Source of the DNA: RGIG4576 sp045656705
GTDB lineage: Bacteria; Bacteroidota; Bacteroidia; Bacteroidales; Muribaculaceae
NCBI GenBank assembly: GCA_045656705.1
Contig: JAZORR010000003.1
Location: forward strand, 1-32,892
Direction of reading: 5' to 3'
Length of the DNA: 32,892 nucleotides
Position numbers and translations under genes: made by a program. Under the pieces are notes generated by a model, which made no database searches, was not told the origin of the DNA, and saw only the letters and a program-made list of their open reading frames with translations. Shown here piece by piece: positions 9,001-16,359 of the stretch (positions are counted from its first letter, which is position 1; every line of letters begins with the position of its first letter).

Positions 9001-9424
9001 ATACTTGCTCGGCAAGAGCCTCTGGGAAAGTCACCACCCAACGCACAGCAGGATCGTTGTACCATTTGTTTAGCACTTCGGTGCGAAGTATTTCCGATGG
9101 AGCATCTATTTGTCCGTATTTGATATCGCGTTTGTAGCCCGATGGGAAAATAAGCACCTTTGCTTCGCCATTGATTTGGCAAAGGTCGTGATACATATAT
9201 CCGGCTTCGTCGAGATCGTTGCATATTATTAGGTATGGCGATTTCTGCTTTGGGAGTCGCGAAAACAATACGGAAGCCGATGAACCTGATAGTCCATCGA
9301 TTACTCGCTTCACTTGTTTGCGTCCTTTTAGCAATTCGCTCACTGCCTTCACCCTCACATCGGGGCAAAGTATGTCACATAGTTCGTTTAGATTTATCGT
9401 CACAGTAGTTGAATGTTTTTCCAT
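6035..9424 (-). CDS. mfd: Transcription-repair coupling factor Mfd
   Basis: Mfd displaces RNA polymerase stalled at DNA lesions and recruits UvrA. The 1129-aa protein has the full architecture. It opens with a UvrB-like N-terminal module (with the segment FALRGSILDVYSF). The CarD-like polymerase-interacting domain follows around residues 440-500 (AGDYIVHIDHGVGKF), then the superfamily 2 translocase with Walker A GDVGFGKTEVAIRAA near 585, DEEQ near 690, SATPIPRTL and the GRVGRSSRKAF motif near 865. The TRCF C-terminal domain closes it. It starts 32 bases after the L,D-transpeptidase stop. A TAACTTTG on the minus strand (9436-9429) lies only four bases before the ATG; without a -33 partner it is probably not a strong promoter, so mfd may depend on upstream transcription. 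Confidence 0.97.
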   Translation of the reverse strand: MEKHSTTVTINLNELCDILCPDVRVKAVSELLKGRKQVKRVIDGLSGSSASVLFSRLPKQKSPYLIICNDLDEAGYMYHDLCQINGEAKVLIFPSGYKRDIKYGQIDAPSEILRTEVLNKWYNDPAVRWVVTFPEALAEQVSSKQDIDDSTISINKGAEYDIIEITKRLFANNFVKVDYVYEPGQFALRGSILDVYSFSNELPYRIDFFGDEVDSIREFSVETQLSERQLDSIFILSSSNSGATKGASLLEYIGKETILLCNDAEWVCGRIKAIGEEKMSTNAIIADEGDQDALKKIVDADEFISKFHELKRIDFNANETAEVVGSKLSLNCTPQGIYHKNFDFISESFHDFMKKDYKIYILSDSEKQTERLRLIFEDRNDQITFTPVSRTLHSGYVDKDLKVCVFTDHQIFDRFHKYNLKSDRARSGKLALSLKELNQIEAGDYIVHIDHGVGKFCGLVRTPVNGVMKEMIKLSYLNDDFVFVSIHALHKLSKYRGKEGVPPKLNRIGSGAWNKMKERTKSKLKDIARDLIKLYAARKEEKGFAYSPDGYLQQELEASFIYEDTPDQIKATAAVKADMESDRPMDRLICGDVGFGKTEVAIRAAFKAATDGKQTAVLVPTTVLAYQHFNTFKSRLADFPVKIEYISRARKPKDVKRILDELAEGKIDILIGTHKLIGKGVKFKDLGLLIVDEEQKFGVAVKEKLKQMKVNVDTLTMSATPIPRTLQFSLMGARDLSAITTPPANRYPILTSVNTVNDDILSEAINFELSRNGQVFIVNNRIEGLYDIRTMINRLVPDARVVVGHGQMPPEQLEQAIIDFANHDYDILLATTIIESGIDMPNVNTIVIYNAQNFGLSELHQLRGRVGRSSRKAFCYLLVPPGKPLTAVARRRLQAIESFAELGSGIHIAMQDLDIRGAGNLLGAEQSGFIADLGYETYQKILKEAVLELKTEEFSDVFDEEKKQKQALDEEEVSYVADCTVETDMELYLPQEYVPQESERINLYQELDNMERETDVMAFRSRLEDRFGKIPRQANELIRIVSLRRLARTLGIEKVALKQKNMYIYFVGEENKAYYESPAFGKILHYLQVDMTRCKLREIKGKRSILIEGVHTVQEAIGILSSMSSMTAI

Positions 9425-9456
9425 TTTACAAAGTTACTATTTTTTGTTGTAATTCG

Positions 9457-9951
9457 TTATTTATCTTCGGGAAGAATGGTGACAAGAGTGCCTATACGCA
9501 CAAGACGGAACAATCGCGTGATGTCTTCGTTGCGTAGACGCACACATCCTTCGCTATCTCTCTTACCCATCGATTCGGGGAAACATGTGCCGTGTATGCC
9601 GATGTCCTTATATTTCTCCATTTTCAGGCGTAGGAAATACGGACCGTATGCTCCGCGTCTCACGCCAGCACCATCGTTGAAGTCGTGTTTCCAATCGCGT
9701 GAATCGAGAATTTTGTGAATGGGAAAGGTGCCTTCGGGAGTGCGACTATCGCCAATTTCTTGCTTATCGCCGCGATTTTTGCCAATGCACACAGGTGCTG
9801 TGAAAATGGTATCGTTTTTTGCATTCACCACATATAGAGTGAGATGCTTTTTAGATACTATCACCTTGTTTTGAGCATAGGATGTGGTGTGGCACAATGC
9901 AAGTGTCATCACCAAGGTTAGGAATTTGATATGTTGTAATATTTTGTTCAT
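9457..9951 (-). CDS. L,D-transpeptidase (YkuD domain), exported
   Basis: Periplasmic enzyme of 164 aa that forms or exchanges peptidoglycan or lipoprotein cross-links through a catalytic cysteine. A signal peptide (MNKILQHIKFLTLVMTLALC ... SYAQ) is followed directly by the YkuD domain. The signature is complete: GIHGT with its histidine, then S-x-G-C in KRDSEGCVRL, with catalytic Cys136 and the conserved arginine. There is no separate binding domain, so it is of the minimal type. It lies 18 bases after the thiamine pyrophosphokinase stop and 32 before mfd, with no terminator on either side, so it is probably transcribed with them. The neighbouring small charged lipoprotein could be an envelope partner, but that is speculation. 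Confidence 0.9.
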   Translation of the reverse strand: MNKILQHIKFLTLVMTLALCHTTSYAQNKVIVSKKHLTLYVVNAKNDTIFTAPVCIGKNRGDKQEIGDSRTPEGTFPIHKILDSRDWKHDFNDGAGVRRGAYGPYFLRLKMEKYKDIGIHGTCFPESMGKRDSEGCVRLRNEDITRLFRLVRIGTLVTILPEDK

Positions 9952-9969
9952 TGGGTTATGATTTTGTGA

Positions 9970-10626
9970 TTATTTGGCTTCATGCGAAAGATAGATGATA
10001 TAGTGTCCTATGGCTTTGAGGGTGAATCGGTCGCCACTACATTGGTTGAGCGTGCCTTGCCACCACGATGAGAAATCGCTCAAAGGGTAGTCGAGCCCTA
10101 CGGCACTCAATCCTTTGGCATCGAAATTGAAGATGGATACCTGTTGGCGTGCAAACGACTCAAATTCCGCACCACCATCCATAGGAATAAAGGTGCCATA
10201 ATCGGTGTACATACGCACATCAGCCCCCATTCGCTTGTATTCAAGAAGTAGTGAGATGTTGCCAAGTGTGTGGTCTTCGCGTTTGCCAGTGGCACCTACT
10301 ATGGCGATGCGATGAATGTCACGCTCAAGCAGTTTGGTCACCGTCTTGGTGAGGTCGTTGGTGTCTTGCTCGTCTACAGCAATGAGAATAGAAGCAAATC
10401 GAGTCTTGTTGTCGGCAGAAATGGAGTCGCCATCGCCTACAATAAGGTGAGGAATGCCACCACGAGCCACAAATGCATCTACAGCACCATCGCAACAAGC
10501 CACAAACGATGCATCTCGCAAAACCTTGCAAGGCAGTGCGTGACTTGGGTAGTCGCCGTCGGCAAGTATCACGGCTTGAGGTGTGAAACCACGACTTACT
10601 ATTGTATGTTCATCAATCTTTTCCAT
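9970..10626 (-). CDS. thiN: Thiamine pyrophosphokinase
   Basis: Transfers pyrophosphate from ATP to thiamine, making thiamine pyrophosphate in the cytoplasm. The 218-aa protein carries the family motifs: a VGDGDS nucleotide-binding loop, DEQDTNDLTK, and GATGKREDHTLGNISLL. I chose the ATG at 10626 rather than an upstream start at 10776, because the extra 50 residues are composed of out-of-frame PnuT sequence. It overlaps the 3' end of the transporter gene by 28 bases, so the two are probably translationally coupled. Together with the TPP riboswitch, the receptor and the transporter this makes a complete thiamine salvage unit: uptake across both membranes and activation. Confidence 0.93.
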   Translation of the reverse strand: MEKIDEHTIVSRGFTPQAVILADGDYPSHALPCKVLRDASFVACCDGAVDAFVARGGIPHLIVGDGDSISADNKTRFASILIAVDEQDTNDLTKTVTKLLERDIHRIAIVGATGKREDHTLGNISLLLEYKRMGADVRMYTDYGTFIPMDGGAEFESFARQQVSIFNFDAKGLSAVGLDYPLSDFSSWWQGTLNQCSGDRFTLKAIGHYIIYLSHEAK

Positions 10627-11177
10627 TTTAAGTACCCAAAGATAGCAATAATTGCGTAAAGTGCATACAATCCCGACGTAAAATATAATTCTTTGTATAC
10701 ATATAGACCTACGCACACCACATCTACTACTATCCACGATAGCCATTGCTCCACATATTTGTGTGCGAGTTGCCACATTCCCATGATGCTGAGTGCAGTG
10801 GTGAAACTATCGAGCCACACTACATCGCTCGGTGTGTAATTGGCGAGAATATAGGCGATAATTCCCCACGATACTATCATCACTGCAGCGAGTGGAGCAT
10901 AATAGCGTGATGGCATGTGGGAGATGGGAAGTTCTTGCGAGGTGGATGCATCGGTTTTGCTTCTTCCAAATTTCCACACCACCCAACCATAAATGGCTGC
11001 AAGAAGATAATATACATTGATTCCGAAATCGGCATAAAGTCCGGCTTCGTAATACACAAAAATGTAGATAGCAGGCATGATAATGCCCACTATCCACAGA
11101 TGAATACTTGCACGATATTCGAGCACCAAATAGATGATGCCCACAATAGTGCCTAATATTTCGAGATAATTGTTCAT
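10599..11177 (-). CDS. pnuT: PnuC-family transporter, probably thiamine (PnuT)
   Basis: Inner-membrane facilitator of 192 aa with about seven hydrophobic helices. PnuC hallmarks are the LWIVGIIMPAIYIFVYY segment, the NVYYLLAAIYGWVVWKF core and a C-terminal LDSFTTALSIMGMWQLAHKY. PnuC proteins move a vitamin nucleoside that is then trapped by phosphorylation. Family members found beside a thiamine kinase and behind a TPP riboswitch are assigned to thiamine rather than nicotinamide riboside, and this arrangement is exactly that. The gene starts 28 bases after the TonB receptor stop and overlaps the kinase gene, which fits transport coupled to trapping. Confidence 0.88.
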   Translation of the reverse strand: MNNYLEILGTIVGIIYLVLEYRASIHLWIVGIIMPAIYIFVYYEAGLYADFGINVYYLLAAIYGWVVWKFGRSKTDASTSQELPISHMPSRYYAPLAAVMIVSWGIIAYILANYTPSDVVWLDSFTTALSIMGMWQLAHKYVEQWLSWIVVDVVCVGLYVYKELYFTSGLYALYAIIAIFGYLKWKRLMNIQ

Positions 11178-11205
11178 CGTTGAGTAGAGGATTTTTGTTA
11201 AGCTA

Positions 11206-13440
11206 TCAGAATTTCAGCGAAATGCTTCCCATTATGTGGGTGGGTGCTTGTGCCGCATATCCTGCGTAACGATAGATTTGCTTTTCGCCGTTGTCGTCGA
11301 CATAATAGCCGGCTCCTGCATATCCGTTGTTTTCGTATTCTTCGTTGAAGATGTTGTAGACACTAAAGCCCACGCGCACTTGCTTCACACTTTTGCACTT
11401 GAACGTGTATCCCAAGTGCAGATTTGATACGAAATAGGCATCAAGCACTTGATCTTCGCTTTTGGCGTTGCTCATATATTGCTTCGATACGTATTGCGAT
11501 TGTAGCGAGGCATCGAAATTGCGCCATGCGAAGTTGAATGCATTATTGAGCGTGAAGTCTGGAGAAAATGAAATAGGCACATCTCCGTGATAGATTTCGA
11601 TAGGATTGGTCCACTCATCTTCATAAATCATTTCGGTGAAATTCTTGATGCGATTGCGACTGAGTGTGGTATTGATGTTCCAATTGAACCACGAGCATGG
11701 TTGCACACCGAGCATAAGTTCCATGCCTGCACGATAACTATCGGGCACGTTCACCGACATTGCATTGCCTGTGTCGCTCAATTGTCCGGTAAGCACCAAT
11801 TGGTCGGTGTAATCCATAAAGTATAGATTTACACCCGCATTTAGCCACGAATTGCCGAAATTGTAGCCCAATTCGTAATCGAGCATCTTTTCGGCCTTAG
11901 GGTAGGCATCGGCGTCTCCATCGGTGTAATTATCGCGAGTAGGTTCTTTTTGTGCCACCGAGAACGAGGCAAACAGGCGATTGCTTGCATTTATTTTCCA
12001 ATTCAATCCTACTTTAGGGTTGAAAAAGTCAAAAGTTTCATCTACGGCAAGATTTTGCATTGCACCACAATTCCAGTCGTAAGTATCGCTCACGCCATCG
12101 ATGGTGTATCGTATGTGGCGATATTGAAGGTCGGCATAGGCATTAAGTCCCTTTGCGATATCGATATTGGCGCGAGCATAAATGTTGCCATCGGTTTTCT
12201 TTCCTTGATTGCGGTAGTATTCGTGGTTAGGATTGATTTGTCCCACATAATTACGCACCCAAAGCACCTCGCCAAAGTGCCATCCATCGTAATGGTTGAA
12301 TGCACCACCAAGGGCGGCATCTATGCGTCCCTTTTTGTAAAGGAGCGAAAATACCCCACCACCGAAATCGTTGCTCAACGACTTTTTGCGAATAAGGTCG
12401 CTCTTGCTCACGCTTTCGCCATTGAGAGTGAAGTCGTCAAGAGCATATTCGCATAGAGTGCGAGAGGTTTTGTATTGTTCGTAAAAACCATCGCCTTTGG
12501 TATAGTGCAAAGCCACATTAAGTAGCCACGAGTCGTTGAAGCGTTCGCTCCAATGAAGTTGGAAATTGTGTTGAATGTAATTATCGGTTTGATTGTTGTA
12601 GAAAGCGACATTTCCGTCGTTGTCGTAATATAGTCCACAAGGATTATATCTTCTTCCATATTCTTTCATATCATCTTTCGAAGCATAGTCCCAAGCGTGG
12701 TAGGTCTTCTCTTTGCCACCGAAAGCAAGAATTCGCACAGTGGTGCTATTTCCGTAATATCCAGCCTGAGCCAGATAAGAGTAAAGGTCGACAGAGGCGC
12801 GGTCAATGTATCCGTCGGTGCCGATATTCGACAATCGAGCATCAAAAGCCCAATGTTCGCCCACCTTTCCTGTGCCAAGTCTTAGAGTAGCCTTGTGAGT
12901 GTTGTAAGTTCCATACGAACCATCTACTTGAGTATAAGGCGTGTGTGAAGGCGATGAGGTAAGCAGATTGATGCTTGCCCCGAATGCACCAGCACCATTG
13001 GTGGAAGTGCCAGCGCCACGCTGTATTTGCACATCCTTCACCGAGGAAGCCAAGTCGGGCATATTCACCCAATACACATTATGGCTTTCCGAATCGTTTA
13101 CAGGCACCCCATTGGTGGTGATATTCACTCGTGAGGCATCAGTGCCACGCACTCTCAGCGAAGTGTAACCCACACCAGCACCAGCATCACTCGATACTAT
13201 CACCGAAGGCGTATTCGAAAGCAGATATGGAATATCCTGCCCGAAATTCTTCTTAGCGAGTTCTTCACTTGTGACGTTGGTAAACGCTATAGGTGTCTTA
13301 TCGGTAGCACGCGAAGCCACCACCGACACCTCTTCCAATTGCACACTCCTAAGAGTGTCGGTTTGCACAGCATTCTCTGCACAAACACCAAAGCTACCCG
13401 CCCACACGAGGGCAGTAGCCGTTAAAAAAGATTTTTTCAT
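11206..13440 (-). CDS. TonB-dependent outer-membrane receptor, probably for thiamine
   Basis: Receptor of 744 aa that imports its ligand across the outer membrane using TonB energy. A signal peptide (MKKSFLTATALVWAGSFGVC) precedes a TonB-box-like LEEVSVVASR. A plug domain follows, with SLRVRGTDASRVNITTNGVP and VQIQRGAGTSTNGAGAFG, and then a 22-strand-type barrel ending in GSISLKF. The length fits the family. Its mRNA leader is a TPP riboswitch with the aptamer ending only 15 bases before the ATG, and the next two genes are a PnuT-like transporter and thiamine pyrophosphokinase. Thiamine, or a phosphate ester or precursor of it, is therefore the likely ligand. The same gene order (omr1, pnuT, tnr3) is known as a TPP-regulated unit in Bacteroidetes. 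Confidence 0.92.
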   Translation of the reverse strand: MKKSFLTATALVWAGSFGVCAENAVQTDTLRSVQLEEVSVVASRATDKTPIAFTNVTSEELAKKNFGQDIPYLLSNTPSVIVSSDAGAGVGYTSLRVRGTDASRVNITTNGVPVNDSESHNVYWVNMPDLASSVKDVQIQRGAGTSTNGAGAFGASINLLTSSPSHTPYTQVDGSYGTYNTHKATLRLGTGKVGEHWAFDARLSNIGTDGYIDRASVDLYSYLAQAGYYGNSTTVRILAFGGKEKTYHAWDYASKDDMKEYGRRYNPCGLYYDNDGNVAFYNNQTDNYIQHNFQLHWSERFNDSWLLNVALHYTKGDGFYEQYKTSRTLCEYALDDFTLNGESVSKSDLIRKKSLSNDFGGGVFSLLYKKGRIDAALGGAFNHYDGWHFGEVLWVRNYVGQINPNHEYYRNQGKKTDGNIYARANIDIAKGLNAYADLQYRHIRYTIDGVSDTYDWNCGAMQNLAVDETFDFFNPKVGLNWKINASNRLFASFSVAQKEPTRDNYTDGDADAYPKAEKMLDYELGYNFGNSWLNAGVNLYFMDYTDQLVLTGQLSDTGNAMSVNVPDSYRAGMELMLGVQPCSWFNWNINTTLSRNRIKNFTEMIYEDEWTNPIEIYHGDVPISFSPDFTLNNAFNFAWRNFDASLQSQYVSKQYMSNAKSEDQVLDAYFVSNLHLGYTFKCKSVKQVRVGFSVYNIFNEEYENNGYAGAGYYVDDNGEKQIYRYAGYAAQAPTHIMGSISLKF

Positions 13441-13455
13441 TTTGATTTGTTTAAG

Positions 13456-13536
13456 TTCTCTACGCCGGCATTATCCGGTTCAGATTCTATGGGTATGTTC
13501 TCAGCCCGTTGTATTAAGGCACCCCTACTCAGCGAA
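13456..13536 (-). ncRNA. TPP riboswitch (THI element)
   Basis: Read on the minus strand, the segment contains the conserved TPP aptamer blocks in order: AGTAGGGGTGCC, then GGCTGAGAACATACCC, then CTGAACCGGATAATGCCGGC followed by GTAGAGAA. A closing P1 stem can be drawn between TTCGCT and AGAGAA with one G-A mismatch. The predicted transcription start from the promoter just upstream falls about two bases before the aptamer, and only 15 bases separate its 3' end from the receptor's ATG. There is no room for a terminator. The simplest reading is that bound TPP hides the translation start region. Confidence 0.93.
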
Positions 13537-13543
13537 TCGCTCG

Positions 13544-13575
13544 CAAAGTTATAGTATTTATTTCAAATGCCCAAA
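13544..13575 (-). promoter_or_regulatory. Bacteroidetes-type promoter for the thiamine cluster
   Basis: Minus-strand -33 TTTG (13575-13572), 20-nt spacer, then -7 TAACTTTG (13551-13544). The start site would be near 13538, immediately before the TPP aptamer. Confidence 0.75.
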
Positions 13576-13652
13576 AATATGACAAGAAATTGATTCCTAA
13601 CTTTTTTATAAGGGTTATCCTTTTTAAGGAAACTTTTGGCTTGATTTGGTTG

Positions 13653-13682
13653 TATCTTTGCAAGAAAAATATCGTACCTTTG
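13653..13682 (+). promoter_or_regulatory. Candidate -7 elements for the DUF1810 gene
   Basis: TATCTTTG (13653-13660) and TACCTTTG (13675-13682) both fit the -7 consensus. A TTTG at 13635-13638 lies only 14 nt before the first, shorter than usual. At least one probably serves the gene at 13801, which would have a leader of over 100 nt. I see nothing else in 13683-13800. Confidence 0.4.
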
Positions 13683-13800
13683 GAAGTCAAAAAAATAATT
13701 GGCATTAATTTTTATCACAAATTTGCATTTTACCTTAAAATTTGTCCCTGAATACTGGTTACCTTCTCCAAGATACGACATTAGAGAGTGAATTTTTAAA

Positions 13801-14319
13801 ATGAAGACTATGAAAAAGGAAATTAAAACTAAAGAAGATTTCATCAATTTGTATGCCGACAAGATTTGGGACAGAGAATCATTGGTAGATCCTAAAACAG
13901 GACGATTCTATGATCAGTACACTCCTATCTTATATGCTTTATACAAAGGTCTTGATAGATTCATTGAGGCACAAGACAAGTTTAATACTTATCAGAGAGC
14001 ATTAGAAGAAATCAAAGCAGGGAAAAAGAAAACTCATTGGATATGGTTTATATTTCCACAGTCATATGGATTAGGTAAGAGTAATAATTCAAAATTTTAT
14101 GGAATACAAAGTCGAGAAGAAGCCGAAAATTATATTAATCACCCTATATTAAGGGAACGATTGATCGAAGTCACCGAAGTCGTCTATAATAGTGACAAAA
14201 CCATCTATGAAATATTTGGTAACGATGCAATAAAAGTGAGGTCGTGTATGAAACTATTTGCTTCGGTAAGTGATATTCCAGTCTTCAAGAAGATGGTAGA
14301 AAAATATGAATGGAAATAA
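13801..14319 (+). CDS. DUF1810 family protein
   Basis: Cytoplasmic protein of 172 aa. It matches the DUF1810 signature: DRFIEAQDKFNTYQRALEEI, then KKTHWIWFIFPQSYGLGKS with the HWxWFIFPQ core, SREEAENYINHPILRERLIE, and near the end RSCMKLFASVSD. The family has no established biochemical role. The N-terminal roughly 45 residues before the domain are longer than the usual minimum and may be a lineage extension. A second in-frame ATG three codons in (13810) is equally possible as start. The gene stands alone between the divergent thiamine cluster and the radical SAM gene, and its AT-rich codons differ from the flanking genes, which hints at acquisition. Confidence 0.85.
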   Translation: MKTMKKEIKTKEDFINLYADKIWDRESLVDPKTGRFYDQYTPILYALYKGLDRFIEAQDKFNTYQRALEEIKAGKKKTHWIWFIFPQSYGLGKSNNSKFYGIQSREEAENYINHPILRERLIEVTEVVYNSDKTIYEIFGNDAIKVRSCMKLFASVSDIPVFKKMVEKYEWK

Positions 14320-14452
14320 AGATATAGCCTAATTACGAATATGAAAAAGACATTTAGAAAGCGTTGATTTCTAAAAAATCAAAGTAAAATTATAATACAA
14401 ACAAAAATATTTTCTCATAACAACAAAAAATTAAATAAACACACAAATTATT

Positions 14453-15793
14453 ATGTACGTAAAACTTATTCAACCTATGATGCATCGTCGTCCTATGGAC
14501 ACCGACCTTAAAACTCGTATGTCGCCTCCATTAGGACTACTTACTATAGCCAATATGCTCCGCCACAAACATACGATAGTGGTGGAAAACGAAAATGTTC
14601 GAGCACTCAATCTTAACGACACCCCCGACATCGTGGGTATCTCGGTAAATGTAGACTCACTTCCTCGTGCCATAGAAATAGCACGCATCTATCGCGAGAA
14701 TGGAGCAAAGGTGGTGGCAGGTGGAATCCTCATCACCACAGCCTCTCATATGATGCCCGATGATGCTTTTGATGTGATATGCATAGGTGCTGCCGAAGGA
14801 ACGTGGTCTCAAATAGTTGAAGATTTCGAGAACGGACGATTGCAGAAAGTGTATCGTTGCAGTCACGACTTCAAAGGATCGCAAATAGTGTCGCCAGCCT
14901 ATGATATGGTAAGCCCCGAAGATTATCTGTATTGCAATATCATACACACAAGCCGTGGATGTCCATTCCGCTGCGACTTCTGTTACAACAGTTCGAAGGA
15001 GCGTTTCTACATCAATCGCCATGAGGAAGATGTGGTGGCAGAAGTGAAGTCCATCAAGCGCAAGCATGTGATGTTTATCGACGATAATTTTGTGGGCAAT
15101 CCTGCGTGGACACGCAAACTCATGAAAGAACTCAAGGCACTTAAGGTGAAATGGAATGCCGCTGTATCTATCAATGTGGTGAACATACCCGGAATGCTCG
15201 ACGATATGGCCGATTCGGGTTGTCAAGGTCTCTTTATCGGATTTGAGAGTATCTCTCCCGAATCGGTGGATAGTGTGCATAAGGTGCAAAACAATGTGGA
15301 GGCTTACGAACACGCCATAGAGGAAATACACAAGCGTGGCATTATGATAAATGCAAGTTTCGTTTTTGGACTCGATAGCGATACTCCCGAAACATTCAAG
15401 CACACTCTCGATTGGATTGTGAAGAATCGAATTGAAACTGTAACTTCACACATTCTCACACCCTTTCCAGGCACTATCGTCTACGACAAGATGCTTGCCG
15501 AAGGTCGCCTACTCACCACTGACTTAGGATTATACGACACTGCTCACGTGGTGTTCAAGCCTAAAGGAATGACTGAGGATCAACTTTACAACGGATATAT
15601 CCAACTCTATAAAGATATCTATTCGTTTAAAAACATTTGGAAACGAATGCCACGCAGCAAAAAGCAAATTCCTGCATACTTGATGTTTAACCTCTTCTAT
15701 CGCAAATGGGGACGTTTCACCGATTGGTTATGCAAGAAGTTCAGTTACGAGCGTATCGGACGATATAGCGAAAAACTTTCACGATATATTTAA
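14453..15793 (+). CDS. B12-binding-type radical SAM protein
   Basis: Protein of 446 aa with an N-terminal cobalamin-binding-like Rossmann domain (roughly residues 40-135, including DIVGISVNVDSLPRAIEIA and GAKVVAGGI). A radical SAM core follows, with the cluster-binding CxxxCxxC at Cys170, Cys174 and Cys177 (SRGCPFRCDFCYNSS). Downstream are the FIDDNFVGN and FVFGLDSDTPET segments typical of the SAM barrel. No DxHxxG histidine motif is visible in the B12 domain, which is common in the BchE/HpnP-like group. Such enzymes methylate or rearrange unactivated carbons, often in lipid, pigment or secondary metabolism; the substrate here is unknown. No partner gene is adjacent in operon. Confidence 0.87.
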   Translation: MYVKLIQPMMHRRPMDTDLKTRMSPPLGLLTIANMLRHKHTIVVENENVRALNLNDTPDIVGISVNVDSLPRAIEIARIYRENGAKVVAGGILITTASHMMPDDAFDVICIGAAEGTWSQIVEDFENGRLQKVYRCSHDFKGSQIVSPAYDMVSPEDYLYCNIIHTSRGCPFRCDFCYNSSKERFYINRHEEDVVAEVKSIKRKHVMFIDDNFVGNPAWTRKLMKELKALKVKWNAAVSINVVNIPGMLDDMADSGCQGLFIGFESISPESVDSVHKVQNNVEAYEHAIEEIHKRGIMINASFVFGLDSDTPETFKHTLDWIVKNRIETVTSHILTPFPGTIVYDKMLAEGRLLTTDLGLYDTAHVVFKPKGMTEDQLYNGYIQLYKDIYSFKNIWKRMPRSKKQIPAYLMFNLFYRKWGRFTDWLCKKFSYERIGRYSEKLSRYI

Positions 15794-15929
15794 CCCATCA
15801 TTATGAAAGAATTGATATTTATAAGTATACTCAGTGCCTGAATGGTGCTATTTTATAAGAAAATAGACCTATAAGACACCTCTTTCTCAATATTTTACAA
15901 AAAAAGTTCTCATAATAACTTTTTTTGAT

Positions 15930-15937
15930 TAAATTTG
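15930..15937 (+). promoter_or_regulatory. Candidate -7 element for the Zn-ribbon gene
   Basis: TAAATTTG fits the -7 consensus and lies 28 bases before the ATG at 15965. No TTTG is present near -33. It argues that translation begins at 15965 and not at the earlier in-frame codon at 15935, which overlaps it. Confidence 0.45.
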
Positions 15938-15964
15938 CCTCATAAACCATTAAAACTTACTAAT

Positions 15965-16327
15965 ATGAGTATAATTGATTTTATAACAGACTTGTTTTCA
16001 GATGATGATTCTGGTGCAAACGATTTAACAAATCACGAAAATTCTATCGGTACTGCCATCGACGAAAATAGCGATGACATAACTGACACAGATGAAGATG
16101 ATAATACTGACGACGAACAAAATGAAGATGAGCCAATAAACCCAGAAGACAATTCCGAAAATCCAGGAAAGGAACCACAAAAATCCAAAGCTTTTCACCC
16201 TGTCTTCACTGCAAGAGGGGCATGCAATATTTGTAGAGAAAATGCATGCAAAGGTTTTGAAGGAGAAAAAAAAGTTGGCGGATTATGCCGTAATTGTGGC
16301 CACACATGGGAACAACATGAGTGGTAG
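15965..16327 (+). CDS. Acidic protein with C-terminal zinc-ribbon-like motif
   Basis: A 120-aa protein I do not recognise. The first 75 residues are very acidic and probably disordered (for example DITDTDEDDNTDDEQNEDEP), with a short hydrophobic start MSIIDFITDLF. The last 35 residues form a compact cysteine-rich unit: CNICRENAC, then GLCRNCGHTWEQHEW. This gives two CxxC pairs plus histidines that could bind one zinc. Proteins with this layout often act as adaptors, but nothing shows that here. It is followed 32 bases later by an unrecognised membrane-anchored protein on the same strand, probably in one transcript. Both genes are AT-rich compared with the flanking core genes. Confidence 0.6.
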   Translation: MSIIDFITDLFSDDDSGANDLTNHENSIGTAIDENSDDITDTDEDDNTDDEQNEDEPINPEDNSENPGKEPQKSKAFHPVFTARGACNICRENACKGFEGEKKVGGLCRNCGHTWEQHEW

Positions 16328-16359
16328 TTCATACATAATTTATTTTATGCTTAAGCTAT

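Noticed and set aside
10627..10776. Longer N-terminus for the thiamine pyrophosphokinase
   Set aside because: The extra 50 codons lie within the PnuT coding sequence and lack family similarity; the ATG at 10626 starts the recognised domain.
14657..15403. Minus-strand open frame of 248 aa over the radical SAM gene
   Set aside because: The plus strand has the CxxxCxxC cluster motif and family pattern; the antisense frame has odd composition rich in His and Ile and no motif.
15804..15872. Short frame starting MKELIFISILSA, followed by a stop and MVLFYKKIDL
   Set aside because: It could be a degraded membrane protein start, but only about 20 codons remain and no further homologous sequence follows; too short to call.
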